Notes: a model not told the origin generated them from the letters alone. Positions 18,082 to 27,500 are shown, counted from the stretch's first letter. The stretch is DNA of 32,938 nt from Hyphomicrobiales bacterium (GCA_021732625.1 JAKFUP010000039.1:1-32938); one strand, 5' to 3'. Made by a program: numbers and translations.

Positions 18082-18107
18082 AGATGCGGCCGGTTGCAGC
18101 CGCATCT
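18082..18107 (-). promoter_or_regulatory. Hairpin between atpE and atpF2
   Basis: AGATGCGGC and GCCGCATCT form a perfect nine-pair stem with an eight-base loop, 20 bases downstream of the atpE stop on the minus strand. There is no T-run after it, so a stability or processing role for the atpE message is more likely than termination. Confidence 0.5.
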
Positions 18108-18127
18108 TCGATTTTGCCGCTTGCGTA

Positions 18128-18355
18128 TCAGACGGCGAACAAGAGCAGCAGCGCGATCAGCAGCGAGAAGATGCCGAGCGCTTCGGTCACGGCAAAGCCG
18201 AAGATCAGATTGGCGAACTGGCCCTGGGCTGCCGACGGGTTGCGCAGGGCGCCGTTGAGGAACTGGCTGAAGATCATGCCGACGCCGATGCCCGCGCCGC
18301 CCATGCCGAGACATGCGATGCCGGCGCCGATGAATTTTGCTGCTTGTGCGTCCAT
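18128..18355 (-). CDS. atpE: ATP synthase F0 subunit c
   Basis: The proton-carrying ring subunit, 75 residues as two membrane helices. The first contains the Gly-rich ring-packing run ([10 protein letters not shown], about residues 17-26), the polar loop is RNPSAAQGQ, and the second helix has the proton-binding carboxylate E58 in [14 protein letters not shown]. There is no Na-binding pattern, so it is proton type. AGGAG eight bases before the ATG is a strong ribosome site. Hairpins lie on both sides of the gene, fitting the need for many c copies per complex. Confidence 0.97.
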   Translation of the reverse strand: MDAQAAKFIGAGIACLGMGGAGIGVGMIFSQFLNGALRNPSAAQGQFANLIFGFAVTEALGIFSLLIALLLLFAV

Positions 18356-18409
18356 GATGAAGCTCCTGTTTCAGTGTGAGTGGATGGCGTGTGAGTCGAT
18401 GAGAGGTGT

Positions 18410-18426
18410 CCGGCTTCAACAGCCGG
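18410..18426 (-). promoter_or_regulatory. Hairpin between atpB and atpE
   Basis: CCGGCT/AGCCGG, a six-pair stem with a five-base loop, starts five bases after the atpB stop. It could mark the 5' end of a stabilised atpE message segment; this is inference from position. Confidence 0.35.
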
Positions 18427-18431
18427 CGCGA

Positions 18432-19181
18432 TCAGTGTCCCGGGTGCAGCGCATCGTTGAGATAGATGCAGGTCAGGATGGTGAAGACGTAGGCTTGAAG
18501 AAACGCGACCAGCAGTTCGAGGCCGGTCAGCGCGGTGGTCATCAGCAGCGGCAGCACGGCGCCGAAAATGCCGAGTGCGCCAAGCGCCGAGAGCGATGTC
18601 ACGAAGCCCGCGAACACTTTCAGCGTGATGTGACCGGCCAGCATGTTGGCGAACAGGCGCACCGAGTGCGACACCGGACGCGACAGGAACGAGATCACCT
18701 CGATCACCATGATCAGCGGCATGATGTAGATCGGAATGCCGTGCGGCACGAATAGTTTGAAGAATTTGAAGCCGTTCTTGTAGATGCCGTAAAGCAGCAC
18801 GGTCAGGAACACCATCAGCGCCAGCGCCAGCGTCACGATGAGGTGGCTGGTGACAGTGAAGGTGTAGGGGACGATGCCGATCAGGTTCGCCGTCAGGATG
18901 AACATGAACAGCGAGAACACGAACGGGAAAAACTTCATGCCTTCCTCGCCGACGCTGGAACGCAGCGTGTCGGCGACGAATTCGTAGGACAGTTCCGCGG
19001 TCGACTGGATGCGGGTCGGGATCAGGTGACGGCCGGCGGTGCCGCCGATCATCAGCGCCGATATCAGCGCGACAGCGCCGAACATGAAGGCGGATGAGTT
19101 GGTGAAGGCGATCTCCTGCCCGCCGATATGGCCGAGGGAGAAAATCTTCTGGATCTCGAACTGATGGATCGGATCAGCCAT
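18432..19181 (-). CDS. atpB: ATP synthase F0 subunit a
   Basis: The stator channel subunit, 249 residues with about six membrane helices. The indispensable arginine is R175 in [14 protein letters not shown], next to the rotor contact. The N-terminus ([14 protein letters not shown]) and the motif [20 protein letters not shown] (about 54-73) are typical of alphaproteobacteria. The ribosome site is weak. Upstream lies a tandem 21-bp repeat separating it from atpI. Confidence 0.96.
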   Translation of the reverse strand: MADPIHQFEIQKIFSLGHIGGQEIAFTNSSAFMFGAVALISALMIGGTAGRHLIPTRIQSTAELSYEFVADTLRSSVGEEGMKFFPFVFSLFMFILTANLIGIVPYTFTVTSHLIVTLALALMVFLTVLLYGIYKNGFKFFKLFVPHGIPIYIMPLIMVIEVISFLSRPVSHSVRLFANMLAGHITLKVFAGFVTSLSALGALGIFGAVLPLLMTTALTGLELLVAFLQAYVFTILTCIYLNDALHPGH

Positions 19182-19204
19182 CCACGTAGGTCTTTCGTCG
19201 TCGG

Positions 19205-19246
19205 CCGGACTTTCCGGCGGTCAAACCGGACTTTCCGGCGGTTAAA
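19205..19246. repeat. Tandem 21-bp repeat between atpI and atpB
   Basis: Two adjacent copies (19205-19225 and 19226-19246) begin CCGGACTTTCCGGCGGT and end CAAA or TAAA, differing at one base. Each unit itself contains the small palindrome CCGGACTTTCCGG-like core (CCGG...CCGG). It lies in the atpI-atpB gap on the transcript. It may be a recent slippage duplication or a duplicated binding or hairpin site. Confidence 0.7.
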
Positions 19247-19266
19247 TATGATTTTCGCGCATTCCG

Positions 19267-19650
19267 TTAGTCGAGCGAGCGTTCCGGCGCAACACCAGCA
19301 GCCCGCATCACGTTGATCACGCCCGCAACAAAGCCGAGCAGGAAAAACACGATCAGGCCCCAAGGCGATGTCGACAACAGTTTGTCGAAGCCCCAGCCGA
19401 TCACTCCTCCGACAACAACGCCGGCAACCAGTTCAGACGAAAGCCGGAACCCGCGCGCCATCGCAGATGCGCTGGCGGAGCCGTTTCCTTGCTCTTTGTC
19501 CGATTGGCCGGCCCGGTTTTCGCGATCTTTCCGGACGTCGGAAAGCTTTTGATCCAGGCGCGTCAGTCTTTCGGAAAGCGCGGCTTCATCGGCCGGCGGT
19601 TCGGTCTGCGATTTCCCGTCGCGATCATTGTTGCGTGTGCCGTCCGCCAT
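19267..19650 (-). CDS. atpI: ATP synthase assembly protein I (AtpI/AtpZ-type)
   Basis: A small membrane protein at the head of the F0 operon, thought to help c-ring assembly or Mg handling. It has 127 residues from the ATG at 19650: a charged N-terminal half (SERLTRLDQKLSDVRKDRENR, residues 27-47) and two C-terminal helices with the family pattern ELVAGVVVGGVIGWGFDKLL and WGLIVFFLLGFVAGVINVMRAA. A GTG at 19662 in the same frame would add four residues; neither start has a strong ribosome site. Confidence 0.88.
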   Translation of the reverse strand: MADGTRNNDRDGKSQTEPPADEAALSERLTRLDQKLSDVRKDRENRAGQSDKEQGNGSASASAMARGFRLSSELVAGVVVGGVIGWGFDKLLSTSPWGLIVFFLLGFVAGVINVMRAAGVAPERSLD

Positions 19651-20023
19651 TGTCGTCGACACCCGAAATGCGCCGTAAAATCAGAGAAAACGCCCCGCCA
19701 CCCCATAAAACCGCGCGGACCATACTGACCGGCCTTAACCAAGTCAAGATTAGTTGAGTGGTTAGGATATGGCGGAAATCATTGGAATGATTAGAGAAAT
19801 GGGTAAGCTCTGAATTGCGCCCACAGCGTCATTCCGCCGCTTCGCTGCAATGCACTGACAGTGCGAGAAATGGCTTGGAAAAGAGAGCAGAATCGGCGGC
19901 CGGCGGCTGTCTCACAGGCCGGATCGACGGCAGGTCGCGGGGTTATCCGCTTGAAAAAAATTGAGCCCTTTGTTGGGATGGCGAACGCAGCCAAATGATG
20001 CGTGCTTATAAACTGGAGCAGGA
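19651..20023. other. Intergenic region between atpI and the HCCA-isomerase-like gene
   Basis: 373 bases, divergent. It contains the atpI promoter on the minus strand, a short hairpin GCACT/AGTGC near 19852, and GGAG five bases before the ATG at 20024. I see no convincing promoter for the plus-strand gene. A 67-codon open frame on the minus strand here lacks protein-like features and is not called. Confidence 0.55.
19719..19748 (-). promoter_or_regulatory. Promoter of the F0 operon
   Basis: On the minus strand, CTTGAC (19743-19748), an 18-base spacer, then TATGGT (19719-19724). The -35 is the alphaproteobacterial housekeeping consensus. It places the transcript start near 19711, about 60 bases before the atpI ATG. 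Confidence 0.55.
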
Positions 20024-20647
20024 ATGTCCCGACAGGTTGATTACTATTTTTCGCTGGCTTCGCCGTGGGCTTATATCGGCCATCCGCTGTTCATGAGCAT
20101 TGCGAGCAAAAACGGCTGTACCATCAACTACAAGCCGGTGTTTCTGGGCGAGCTGTTTGCCGAAACAGGCGGTCTCCCGCTCAACAAGCGTCATCCCGCG
20201 AGACAACGCTACCGGATGCTTGAGTTGCAGCGCTGGCGCGAAAAACGCGGACTGTCGTTTCATCTTCACCCGCAGAACTGGCCCTTCAATGCGCGGCTGG
20301 CCGATGGGGTCGTGCTGGCAGCGATGGCCAAAGGTCAGGACCCAGAGCCGTACGTAAAGATCGTCTATCCAGCGGTGTGGGAGCGTCAGCTCAATCTGGG
20401 CGACGCTGCGGTTATCGCGGGTCTTGCCGATGAAGCAGGCCTTCCCGGCGCGAAACTCGTCGAGCAATCGGCATCCGAAACAATCACCGCAGCATACGAG
20501 AAGAACCGCGACGAAGCGATTGCGGCCGGAGTGTTCGGTTCGCCGGCTTATGTACTCGACGGTGAAGTGTTCTGGGGCCAGGATCGACTCGAACTCTTGG
20601 CGGATGCGCTGGCGTCGAAACGCAAGCCCTATCGGTCGAGCGTCTGA
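20024..20647 (+). CDS. 2-hydroxychromene-2-carboxylate isomerase-like DsbA-family protein
   Basis: 207 residues of the thioredoxin-fold kappa-GST/HCCA-isomerase family. Near the start, DYYFSLASPWAYIG carries the serine (about S13) that replaces the DsbA active cysteine and contacts glutathione. The helical insertion covers about residues 45-160, and the family C-terminus GVFGSPAYVLDGEVFWGQDRLELL closes the fold. NahD-type enzymes isomerise a naphthalene-degradation intermediate with glutathione. No degradation genes surround it, so a general glutathione-linked role is more likely. GGAG five bases upstream marks the start. Its stop lies 12 bases before the next gene, so the two may be cotranscribed. 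Confidence 0.88.
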   Translation: MSRQVDYYFSLASPWAYIGHPLFMSIASKNGCTINYKPVFLGELFAETGGLPLNKRHPARQRYRMLELQRWREKRGLSFHLHPQNWPFNARLADGVVLAAMAKGQDPEPYVKIVYPAVWERQLNLGDAAVIAGLADEAGLPGAKLVEQSASETITAAYEKNRDEAIAAGVFGSPAYVLDGEVFWGQDRLELLADALASKRKPYRSSV

Positions 20648-20659
20648 CAGGGAGTGCTG

Positions 20660-21790
20660 ATGTCGCCGAGCGGACGAATGACCACCGTATCCTGCGCGGT
20701 CGCGCTGAGCGGCTTCATTGCGCTTACGCCCGCGTCGGCGCAGATGTCGTTCGATGGCGGCGGAACGGTCTTTATCCCGGGTCAGGATGGCGTGTTGCGG
20801 CTCTATGACGAACATGCGCCGCCGCGGCGCTACCGGGCCCGTGGCGCGCCGCGTGTCTATGCCGTGTATGAGGAGATCAGCCCCCGATATCTGAATGGCC
20901 TGTCGCGCAAGACGCACAAGCGCTCGCGCCCTGCAGAAGGGCGGCGCACGGCGGACGCGGCTTCGCCGTTGCCGGTCGCGCCATCCGACGATGTCACGCG
21001 CTCTATCGGCGACAGCGATAAGCTGCGCGAACAGGTCGCGCGGCTGAGTGGGGAAACAGCCAGTCTCAGGTCCGAGATCGCTGCACTCAAGAATGAGCTG
21101 TCAAAGCGTACCGCCGTTTCGCAAGAATCATCCACCGATAAGGCCGACAAGGCGCCGTCAGTTGACGCCCCGCGCACCGACGAACTGGGTCCGATCAGGC
21201 AGGAAGCGGCACGGCTGAAAGATGAGACGTCGCGCCTGCGCAATGAGGGCGACGCACTGCGCGGTCAGGTTTCGAAGCTGACGGCGGAGACAACGTCTCT
21301 CAGGACCGGCATTGCCGCTCTCAAGGACGAACTGGCGAAGCGTCCGCTAACTCCGCCGAAAGCAGAGAATCCTGCACCCAACGAAATTCCGAAGGTCAAG
21401 GAAGAGGCCGCACGCCTGAAGGATGAAACCGCGCGTCTGCGCGCCGAGAGCGATAGCCAGCGCGACCAGATCGCCAGGCTCTCTACCGAGACCGGTGGGC
21501 TCAAGGGTGACATCGCCGCTTTGAAGGATGAGCTTGCCAAGCGTCCGGTGGCGCCACCCATCGTGTCGGGCAATGTCGATGAGACGCTGAAAAAGAATGA
21601 GCTGCTCCGGAAAGAAGACGCGCTGAAGAAAAGTACGAAAGACAATAAGTTCGCCGAGCGGCCGCCGCTGAGCAAGGACGAGCAGCGCGCGAAAGGTGAT
21701 CGCGAAGGCGAGCCGACCGCGGGCTTTGTCGACAAGGTCTGGCGGCGATTGATCGAGATGCTCGGCCGGACACCGAAGGAAACGCCGTAA
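20660..21790 (+). CDS. Secreted coiled-coil protein with three internal repeats
   Basis: 376 residues, function unknown. Residues 1-28 are a signal peptide ending in ASAQ. A short region with VFIPGQDGVLRLYDE and Arg/Tyr-rich sequence (30-80) follows, then a long heptad-rich coil. Three repeats of about 32 residues are visible at 119-150, 198-229 and 266-296, each of the form QxxxLxxExxxLxxxIAALKxELxKR. The second and third are preceded by EAARLKDETxRLR spacers. Proline/Lys linkers separate the repeats, and the end is amphipathic (VDKVWRRLIEMLGR). GGGAG five bases before the ATG at 20660 favours this start over GTG at 20654. It could be a periplasmic structural or scaffold protein. An intrinsic terminator follows. 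Confidence 0.7.
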   Translation: MSPSGRMTTVSCAVALSGFIALTPASAQMSFDGGGTVFIPGQDGVLRLYDEHAPPRRYRARGAPRVYAVYEEISPRYLNGLSRKTHKRSRPAEGRRTADAASPLPVAPSDDVTRSIGDSDKLREQVARLSGETASLRSEIAALKNELSKRTAVSQESSTDKADKAPSVDAPRTDELGPIRQEAARLKDETSRLRNEGDALRGQVSKLTAETTSLRTGIAALKDELAKRPLTPPKAENPAPNEIPKVKEEAARLKDETARLRAESDSQRDQIARLSTETGGLKGDIAALKDELAKRPVAPPIVSGNVDETLKKNELLRKEDALKKSTKDNKFAERPPLSKDEQRAKGDREGEPTAGFVDKVWRRLIEMLGRTPKETP

Positions 21791-21816
21791 CGGTTTGCAA
21801 CGGTTCGGCTCGCAAA

Positions 21817-21856
21817 ACAAAACCGGCCGCGGAGCGATCCGCGGCCGGTTTGTTGT
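21817..21856. terminator. Bidirectional intrinsic terminator
   Basis: AACCGGCCGCGGA (21821-21833) pairs perfectly with TCCGCGGCCGGTT (21838-21850) around GCGA, flanked by ACAA and TGTTGT. It lies between the convergent coiled-coil and permease genes. Confidence 0.85.
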
Positions 21857-21893
21857 GAAGCAGAGTGCGGACGCTTGCGCGCCCGCTCTGAAC

Positions 21894-23561
21894 TTACTTG
21901 GTGATATCGACGTCCTTGGTTTCCGGCAGGAAGAAGAAGCCGACGACCACGGTGATCAATGCGAAAGTGACCGGGTACCAAAGACCAGCGTAGATATCGC
22001 CGGTCGATGCCACGATCGCGAACGAGGTTGCTGGCAACAGACCGCCGAACCAGCCGTTGCCGATGTGGTACGGCAGCGACATCGAGGTGTAGCGGATCTT
22101 GGTCGGGAACAGTTCGACCAGCATGGCCGCGATCGGGCCGTAGACCATCGTGACGAAGATCACGAGGACGAACAGCAAGCCGATGATGGCCGCGACCTGC
22201 GGACGGAAGATGTCGAACGGGTTCGACATCTTCACGATCGTCGTGTTGGCTGCACCGGGTTTCGGATAACCAGCCGCCTGCAAGGCTGCGGTTATGCTCG
22301 GGTTTGATGCTGCCGCCGTCGTGTAAGGCACGTCGGTGCCGTTGATCTTGATCACCATCGGCGCGCCAGCTGCACCAGCCACCGTGTCATACTTGACCGA
22401 CGACTGTGAAAGGAACGCGCGTGCGGTATCGCAAGGTGCCGTGAAGACACGCGTGCCGACCGGGTTGAACAGATCGCCGCAGCCCTTTGGATCTGCCACC
22501 ACCGACACCTTCACGGTCTCGAGCGCCGTTTCCAGTTGCGGATTGGCGTTGCTCGAGATCATGCGGAAGATCGGGAAGAAGGTCAGCGCTGCGATCAGGC
22601 AGCCTGTCAGAATGATCGGCTTGCGGCCGATCTTGTCGGACAGGACGCCGAACACGATGAAGAACCCGGTGCCGAGCAACAGCGACCACGCGATCAGCAG
22701 GTTCGCGGTGTAGCCGTCGACCTTGAGGATCGATTGCAGGAAGAACAGCGCGTAAAACTGGCCTGTGTACCAGACCACGCCCTGACCCATCACGCCGCCG
22801 AACAGTGCGATCAGCACGATCTTGGCGTTGCTCCATCTTGCGAAGGATTCGGTCAATGGCGCTTTCGAGCCCTTGCCCTCGTCCTTCATCTTCTGGAACA
22901 CGGGAGATTCGTTCAGCTTGAGCCGGATGATGACCGATACGCCAAGCAGGGCGACCGACAGCAGGAACGGAATGCGCCAGCCCCATGCCGCGAAGTCGGC
23001 TTCGCCCATGATGGTACGGGTAAACAGAATGACCAGCAGCGACAGGAACAGGCCGAGCGTTGCGGTCGTCTGAATGAACGACGTGTAGTAGCCGCGCTTG
23101 CCCGGAGGAGCATGTTCCGCGACGTAAGTTGCAGCACCGCCGTATTCACCGCCGAGTGCCAGGCCCTGCAGCAGGCGCAGCGCGATCAGGATGATCGGAG
23201 CGGCGATGCCGATGGTGGCTGCGTTCGGGAGCAAGCCGACGATGAACGTCGACAGGCCCATGATGAGGATGGTGACGAGGAAGGTGTACTTGCGGCCGAC
23301 GATGTCGCCGATGCGTCCGAACACGATCGCGCCGAACGGGCGAACGAGGAAGCCCGCGGCGAAAGCGAGCAGCGCGAAGATGTCGCGCGTGGCCGGCGGA
23401 TAGGCGCTGAAGAACTGCGCGCCGATGATTGCCGCAAGCGATCCGTAAAGATAAAAGTCATACCATTCGAACACGGTGCCGAGCGACGATGCGAAAATGA
23501 CGAAGCGTTCGTCCTTCGTCATGCCGCCGGTTCTTGCGGGTGTTACTGTCGTTGTCGTCAT
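21894..23561 (-). CDS. MHS-type major facilitator permease with a large extra loop
   Basis: A metabolite:proton symporter-like inner-membrane permease of 555 residues. The N-terminal half has SSLGTVFEWYDFYLYG and GRIGDIVGRKYTF (the loop 2-3 MFS signature), then LALGGEYGGAATYVAEHAP, typical of the MHS group; the second half repeats the signature as SDKIGRKP. About 110 residues (roughly 345-455) sit between two late helices, outside the MFS core. This stretch is polar and has a Cys pair (KGCGDL and APCDTARAF). The ATG at 23561 is chosen because GGGGAG lies seven bases upstream; an earlier ATG at 23576 contains that site. The substrate is unknown. A small carboxylate would fit the acetate-type sensor next door, but this is only a guess. 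Confidence 0.88.
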   Translation of the reverse strand: MTTTTVTPARTGGMTKDERFVIFASSLGTVFEWYDFYLYGSLAAIIGAQFFSAYPPATRDIFALLAFAAGFLVRPFGAIVFGRIGDIVGRKYTFLVTILIMGLSTFIVGLLPNAATIGIAAPIILIALRLLQGLALGGEYGGAATYVAEHAPPGKRGYYTSFIQTTATLGLFLSLLVILFTRTIMGEADFAAWGWRIPFLLSVALLGVSVIIRLKLNESPVFQKMKDEGKGSKAPLTESFARWSNAKIVLIALFGGVMGQGVVWYTGQFYALFFLQSILKVDGYTANLLIAWSLLLGTGFFIVFGVLSDKIGRKPIILTGCLIAALTFFPIFRMISSNANPQLETALETVKVSVVADPKGCGDLFNPVGTRVFTAPCDTARAFLSQSSVKYDTVAGAAGAPMVIKINGTDVPYTTAAASNPSITAALQAAGYPKPGAANTTIVKMSNPFDIFRPQVAAIIGLLFVLVIFVTMVYGPIAAMLVELFPTKIRYTSMSLPYHIGNGWFGGLLPATSFAIVASTGDIYAGLWYPVTFALITVVVGFFFLPETKDVDITK

Positions 23562-23869
23562 CAGGACGCTCCCCATTTTATTGAAGTCGATTCCTCTCCT
23601 GAGCGCCGATCTCGATCAGCAACCTCAGGATTCCGCGGCGAACCTAACATTGCCGTGGTGGGAGCCCCAATAGAACTTTTGGCCCAGTGTTGATGGCGCG
23701 GTTTTCGGCAGACGCCGTTCAATCGTCTGATCCTTGCGTATTTTGCGCTGCACCAAAGTGGTTAGCCATGCGTGAGATGCGCGCTTGCAAGGTCTCATTC
23801 GATACAAGAGAGTGTCCTGCAATATTGCAGGTTTTGCCGGCACACCGATGCCAATGAGGATCGACCGCA
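23562..23869. other. Divergent region between the permease and the NarL-type regulator
   Basis: 308 bases with no gene. The notable content is a perfect 16-bp palindrome at 23816-23831, an eight-base palindrome CTTGCAAG near 23784, and GAGGA at 23856-23860 that serves the TTG start of the regulator. No clear -35/-10 pair stands out in either direction. Confidence 0.55.
23816..23831. promoter_or_regulatory. Perfect 16-bp palindrome, candidate operator
   Basis: CCTGCAATATTGCAGG is identical on both strands. It ends 38 bases before the TTG start of the response regulator, where a regulator dimer could bind. The stem is interrupted by no loop, so DNA binding is more likely than RNA folding. Confidence 0.5.
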
Positions 23870-24541
23870 TTGACCGTCAGCACCCACCTCGTGATCGCCG
23901 ACGATCATCCGCTGTTTCGCGGTGCGCTGCGGCAAGCGGTCGCTGGCGGCATGGCAGCGGCGCAGGTCGATGAGGTCGGTTCATTCGAGGAACTGACGGC
24001 GCTGCTCGAGCGCAGTTCGGATGTCGATCTGATCCTGCTCGACCTGACGATGCCAGGGATCAGCGGCTTTTCCGGCCTGATCTATCTGCGCGCGCAGTAT
24101 CCCGCGGTTCCGGTGGTGGTCGTGTCCGCAAGCGACGATATCGAGACCATCCGCCGCTCGATGGAATTCGGCGCGTCCGGATTCATTCCCAAGCGCTTCG
24201 GTGTCGAGACATTGCACGACGCGATCGCCAAGGTGATGGCAGGCGACGTCTGGATTCCGCCTGACATCGATCTATCGGCCGGCGGCGATCCTGAAATCGT
24301 GCGGCTGCGCGATCGTCTGGTGACGCTGACGCCGCAGCAGGTGCGGGTCTTGATGATGTTGTCGCAAGGGCTGCTCAACAAGCAAATCGCCTATGAGCTC
24401 AGTGTTTCGGAAGCCACCATCAAGGCACACGTCTCCGCCATTCTGCAGAAACTCGGCGTCGAAAGCCGGACCCAGGCGGTGATTGCCGCATCCAAGATCG
24501 CCAATGCCCAATGGCGGCAGGGCGAGCCGTCGGCCTCGTAG
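23870..24541 (+). CDS. NarL/LuxR-type response regulator, CrbR/ErdR-like
   Basis: 223 residues. The receiver domain (about 1-122) has the acidic pair D11-D12, phospho-acceptor D58, S86 and K108. A LuxR-type helix-turn-helix covers about 153-207 (LTPQQVRVLMML...NKQIAYELSVSEATIKAHV). The stretch GFSGLIYLRAQYPAVPVVVV followed by ASGFIPK resembles what I remember of CrbR/ErdR, the partner of the SLC5-linked kinase CrbS/MxtR that switches on acetyl-CoA synthetase for acetate use. The start codon is TTG, supported by GAGGA nine bases upstream; no ATG in frame fits. It converges with the kinase gene, the two stops being four bases apart. Confidence 0.88.
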   Translation: MTVSTHLVIADDHPLFRGALRQAVAGGMAAAQVDEVGSFEELTALLERSSDVDLILLDLTMPGISGFSGLIYLRAQYPAVPVVVVSASDDIETIRRSMEFGASGFIPKRFGVETLHDAIAKVMAGDVWIPPDIDLSAGGDPEIVRLRDRLVTLTPQQVRVLMMLSQGLLNKQIAYELSVSEATIKAHVSAILQKLGVESRTQAVIAASKIANAQWRQGEPSAS

Positions 24542-24545
24542 TTTC

Positions 24546-27500
24546 TTATTCCGCCGCGACCATCTGCTGGGTCCGCCATTGTCCGAGCAACGCGCGCAGC
24601 GCTGACGGCTTCACCGGTTTGTTCAGCACCACGATGCCATCCGCGCGGGCCGCGTCGCGGACCTGCGGACTGCGGTCAGCGGTAATCAGGATAGCCGGAA
24701 TGCCCGCGCCGAACTGGCGGCGGATATCGCGGATCGCAGCGATACCGTTGCCCCGGTCGAGATGGTAATCGACCAGCAATCCGGTCACGGGCTGTCCGCG
24801 CTTCTCGATCTCGCGGATCGCGGCGGCAGGTTCGGTCACCGCGATGACGGTTGCGTCCCATCCGCCGAGCAAGGTCTTCATGCCGTCGAGAATGGCGAGA
24901 TCGTTCTCGATGCAGACGATCAAGGTTCCGGTCATCGGCGTTTGCGACAGCGGCGTCGCGGCCGTCACTGCCGATGTCAGCGTGATGGCGTCGGCGATCG
25001 GCAGTGTCACCGAGAAATGCGAGCCGCCGCTGCGGTTCGACCCGATCGCAATGTTATGATCGAGCACGCGGGCGAGCCGTTCCACGATGGAGAGGCCGAG
25101 CCCCAGCCCGCGCGCAATGCGTGCGCCCTGATCGAGGCGATGAAATTCCTTGAAGATCTCGCCGCGCTTGGATACCGGAATGCCAACACCGGTGTCGTGA
25201 ATGTAGATCTGCAGCGACTGGCCGTGGCGGCGGCAGCCAATCAGCACGCGGCCCTGCGGCGTATACTTGATGGCGTTGGAAATCAGGTTCTGCAGCAGCC
25301 GGCGTAGCATCACGCGATCGGATTTGATCGGCAGGGCGCTGCCCACAAAACGCAGATCCAGCGATTTCGCTTTCGCCACCGGGGTGAACTCGATCTCAAG
25401 CGAGCGCATCAGGTCGCCGATCCGGAAGCTCGATATCGAAGGCGTCACCGCGCCCGCATCGAGGCGGGAAATGTCGAGCAGTGCACCAAGAATCTCCTCG
25501 ATTGCCTCCAGCGAGTCGTCGATGTTCTCGACGAGGCGCGTGTCCTCGCTGCCGGATTTGCGCTCGACGAGGCTTGTCGCATAGAGGCGCGCTGCGTTGA
25601 GCGGTTGCAGAATGTCGTGGCTGGCTGCTGCCAGGAAGCGTGTCTTTGAGATGTTGGCTTCTTCGGCGAAGATCTTGGCCTGAGCCAGTTCGGAGTTGAG
25701 CCGGGTCAGTTCTTCGGTGCGGTCGCGCACGCGCTTTTCCAGCGTTGCGTTGGAGCGCTCCAGTGCCTCTGCGGCCTCGAAGCTCGGCGTGATATCGGAG
25801 AATGTGATCACGAGCTCGCCGCCAGGCATCCGGTTGGCGCGCACCTCGATCACCATCTGGCGATCGACAAGGCGTTCCAGATAAGATTCGCCTACCGTCG
25901 TGTAGGCGGCGAGGCGGCGTTCGGCGAGCACATCGGGGTCTTCGTACGACGGCGCGTCCTTGGTCTTGAGGTAGGCCAGCAGTTCCTGCAACGGAATGCC
26001 GATCTGCACGATGTGAGACGGCAGTTCGAGCAGCTCGCCGAACTGCCGGTTGGAGCAGATCAGTTGCAGGTCGGTGTTGAACACGGCGATGCCCTGGCGC
26101 ACATGGTCGAGCGCGGTCTGCATCATTTCGCGGTTGAAATGCAGCGCCGCATTGGCGTCGTCGAGCAGCTTCAGCGCCGCTTTTGCCGACACCGTGCGCT
26201 TGCGCAGCAGCAGTGACAGCACGAGGCGGGACGATGCCGCGCCGATCGACGACGCGATCAAGTGTTCGGCGTGCCGCAGCAGGCGGAAGTCGGCGGGTTC
26301 TGTCCGATCGAGGCTGATGCGATGCTCGGTGGCGAATATCTCGAATGACCGCAGCGCCCGCTCGGGCCCGAGGAATTGGGTAACAGTGCTGAGAATATCC
26401 TGCACCGTGATCGTGGTTCGCCAGCGCCGGAACGTCGGCGCGATCGGGGTCAGCGTGCTCGGCGCAAAGAGGTCGGCTTGCAGGCGCTCGATCGCCGCCG
26501 GTTTGCTGGTCAATGACATTACGATATAGGCAAACAGATTGAGCGACAGGCTCCAGATGACGCCGTGCATCAGGGGCGGAAGATCGGTACCGAGCAGCGC
26601 GCGCGGGCGCAGCGCCTCGATGCCGAACGGGCCGTGTTCGAGCAGCGTGGTGACGATCGGTGTGATGTCGGTGAAGCTCGGCAGGAAAAGCGTATAGCCC
26701 CAAACCGCAAAGCCGATCAGCATGCCGCCCATGGCGCCGCGGGCCGTGCCGCGCCGCCAGATCAGTCCGCCGAAAAAGGCGGGAGCCAGTTGCGCGATCG
26801 CTGCGAACGACAACAGGCCGATCGCGGCAAGCTGGGCGTCGCCGAGCGCGCGGTAATACAGATAGGCGAGCAGCATCACGCCGAAGATCGCGACACGCCG
26901 GACGACGAGAACGAAGCGTCCGAAATTCTCCTTCTGCGCGCGTGCGGCGGAGGTTCTTTGCAGGACGGCGGGAATCACGATGTCGTTCGACACCATGATT
27001 GCCAAAGCCACGCATTCGACGATTACCATCGCGGTCGCCGCCGAAAGGCCGCCAATGAAGACGATCACACTCAATATCGGTGCGCCGCCCGTGATCGGCA
27101 GCGCCAGCACGAACATGTCGGCCTCGGCCCGGCCAAACGGGAACGTGATCAATCCCGCCAGCGCGATCGGAATCACGAACAGGTTGATCGCGACCAGATA
27201 GAGCGGAAACAGCCAGCGCGCGCGATTGACCTCGGCGTCGCTCGAATTCTCCACGACCGAAACGTGGAATTGCCGCGGCAACAGCATGATCGCGAAGAAC
27301 GACAGCAGCGTCATCGTCAGGAAATTACCGATCGACGGCGTGTAGTTCATCATCCGGGTGGCTTCGGGCGCCTTTGCCACCTGATCGATCAGATTGACCG
27401 GGCCGATCATCCAGAAGGTGACGAAAATTCCGACTGCAATGAATGCGATCAGCTTGACCAGCGACTCAGTCGCGACCGCCAGGATCAATCCGTGCTGATG

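Noticed and set aside
22536-23693. A 385-codon plus-strand frame opposite the permease
   Set aside because: It is a shadow of the MFS gene; the composition is dominated by Asp, Arg and Gln, with no domain.
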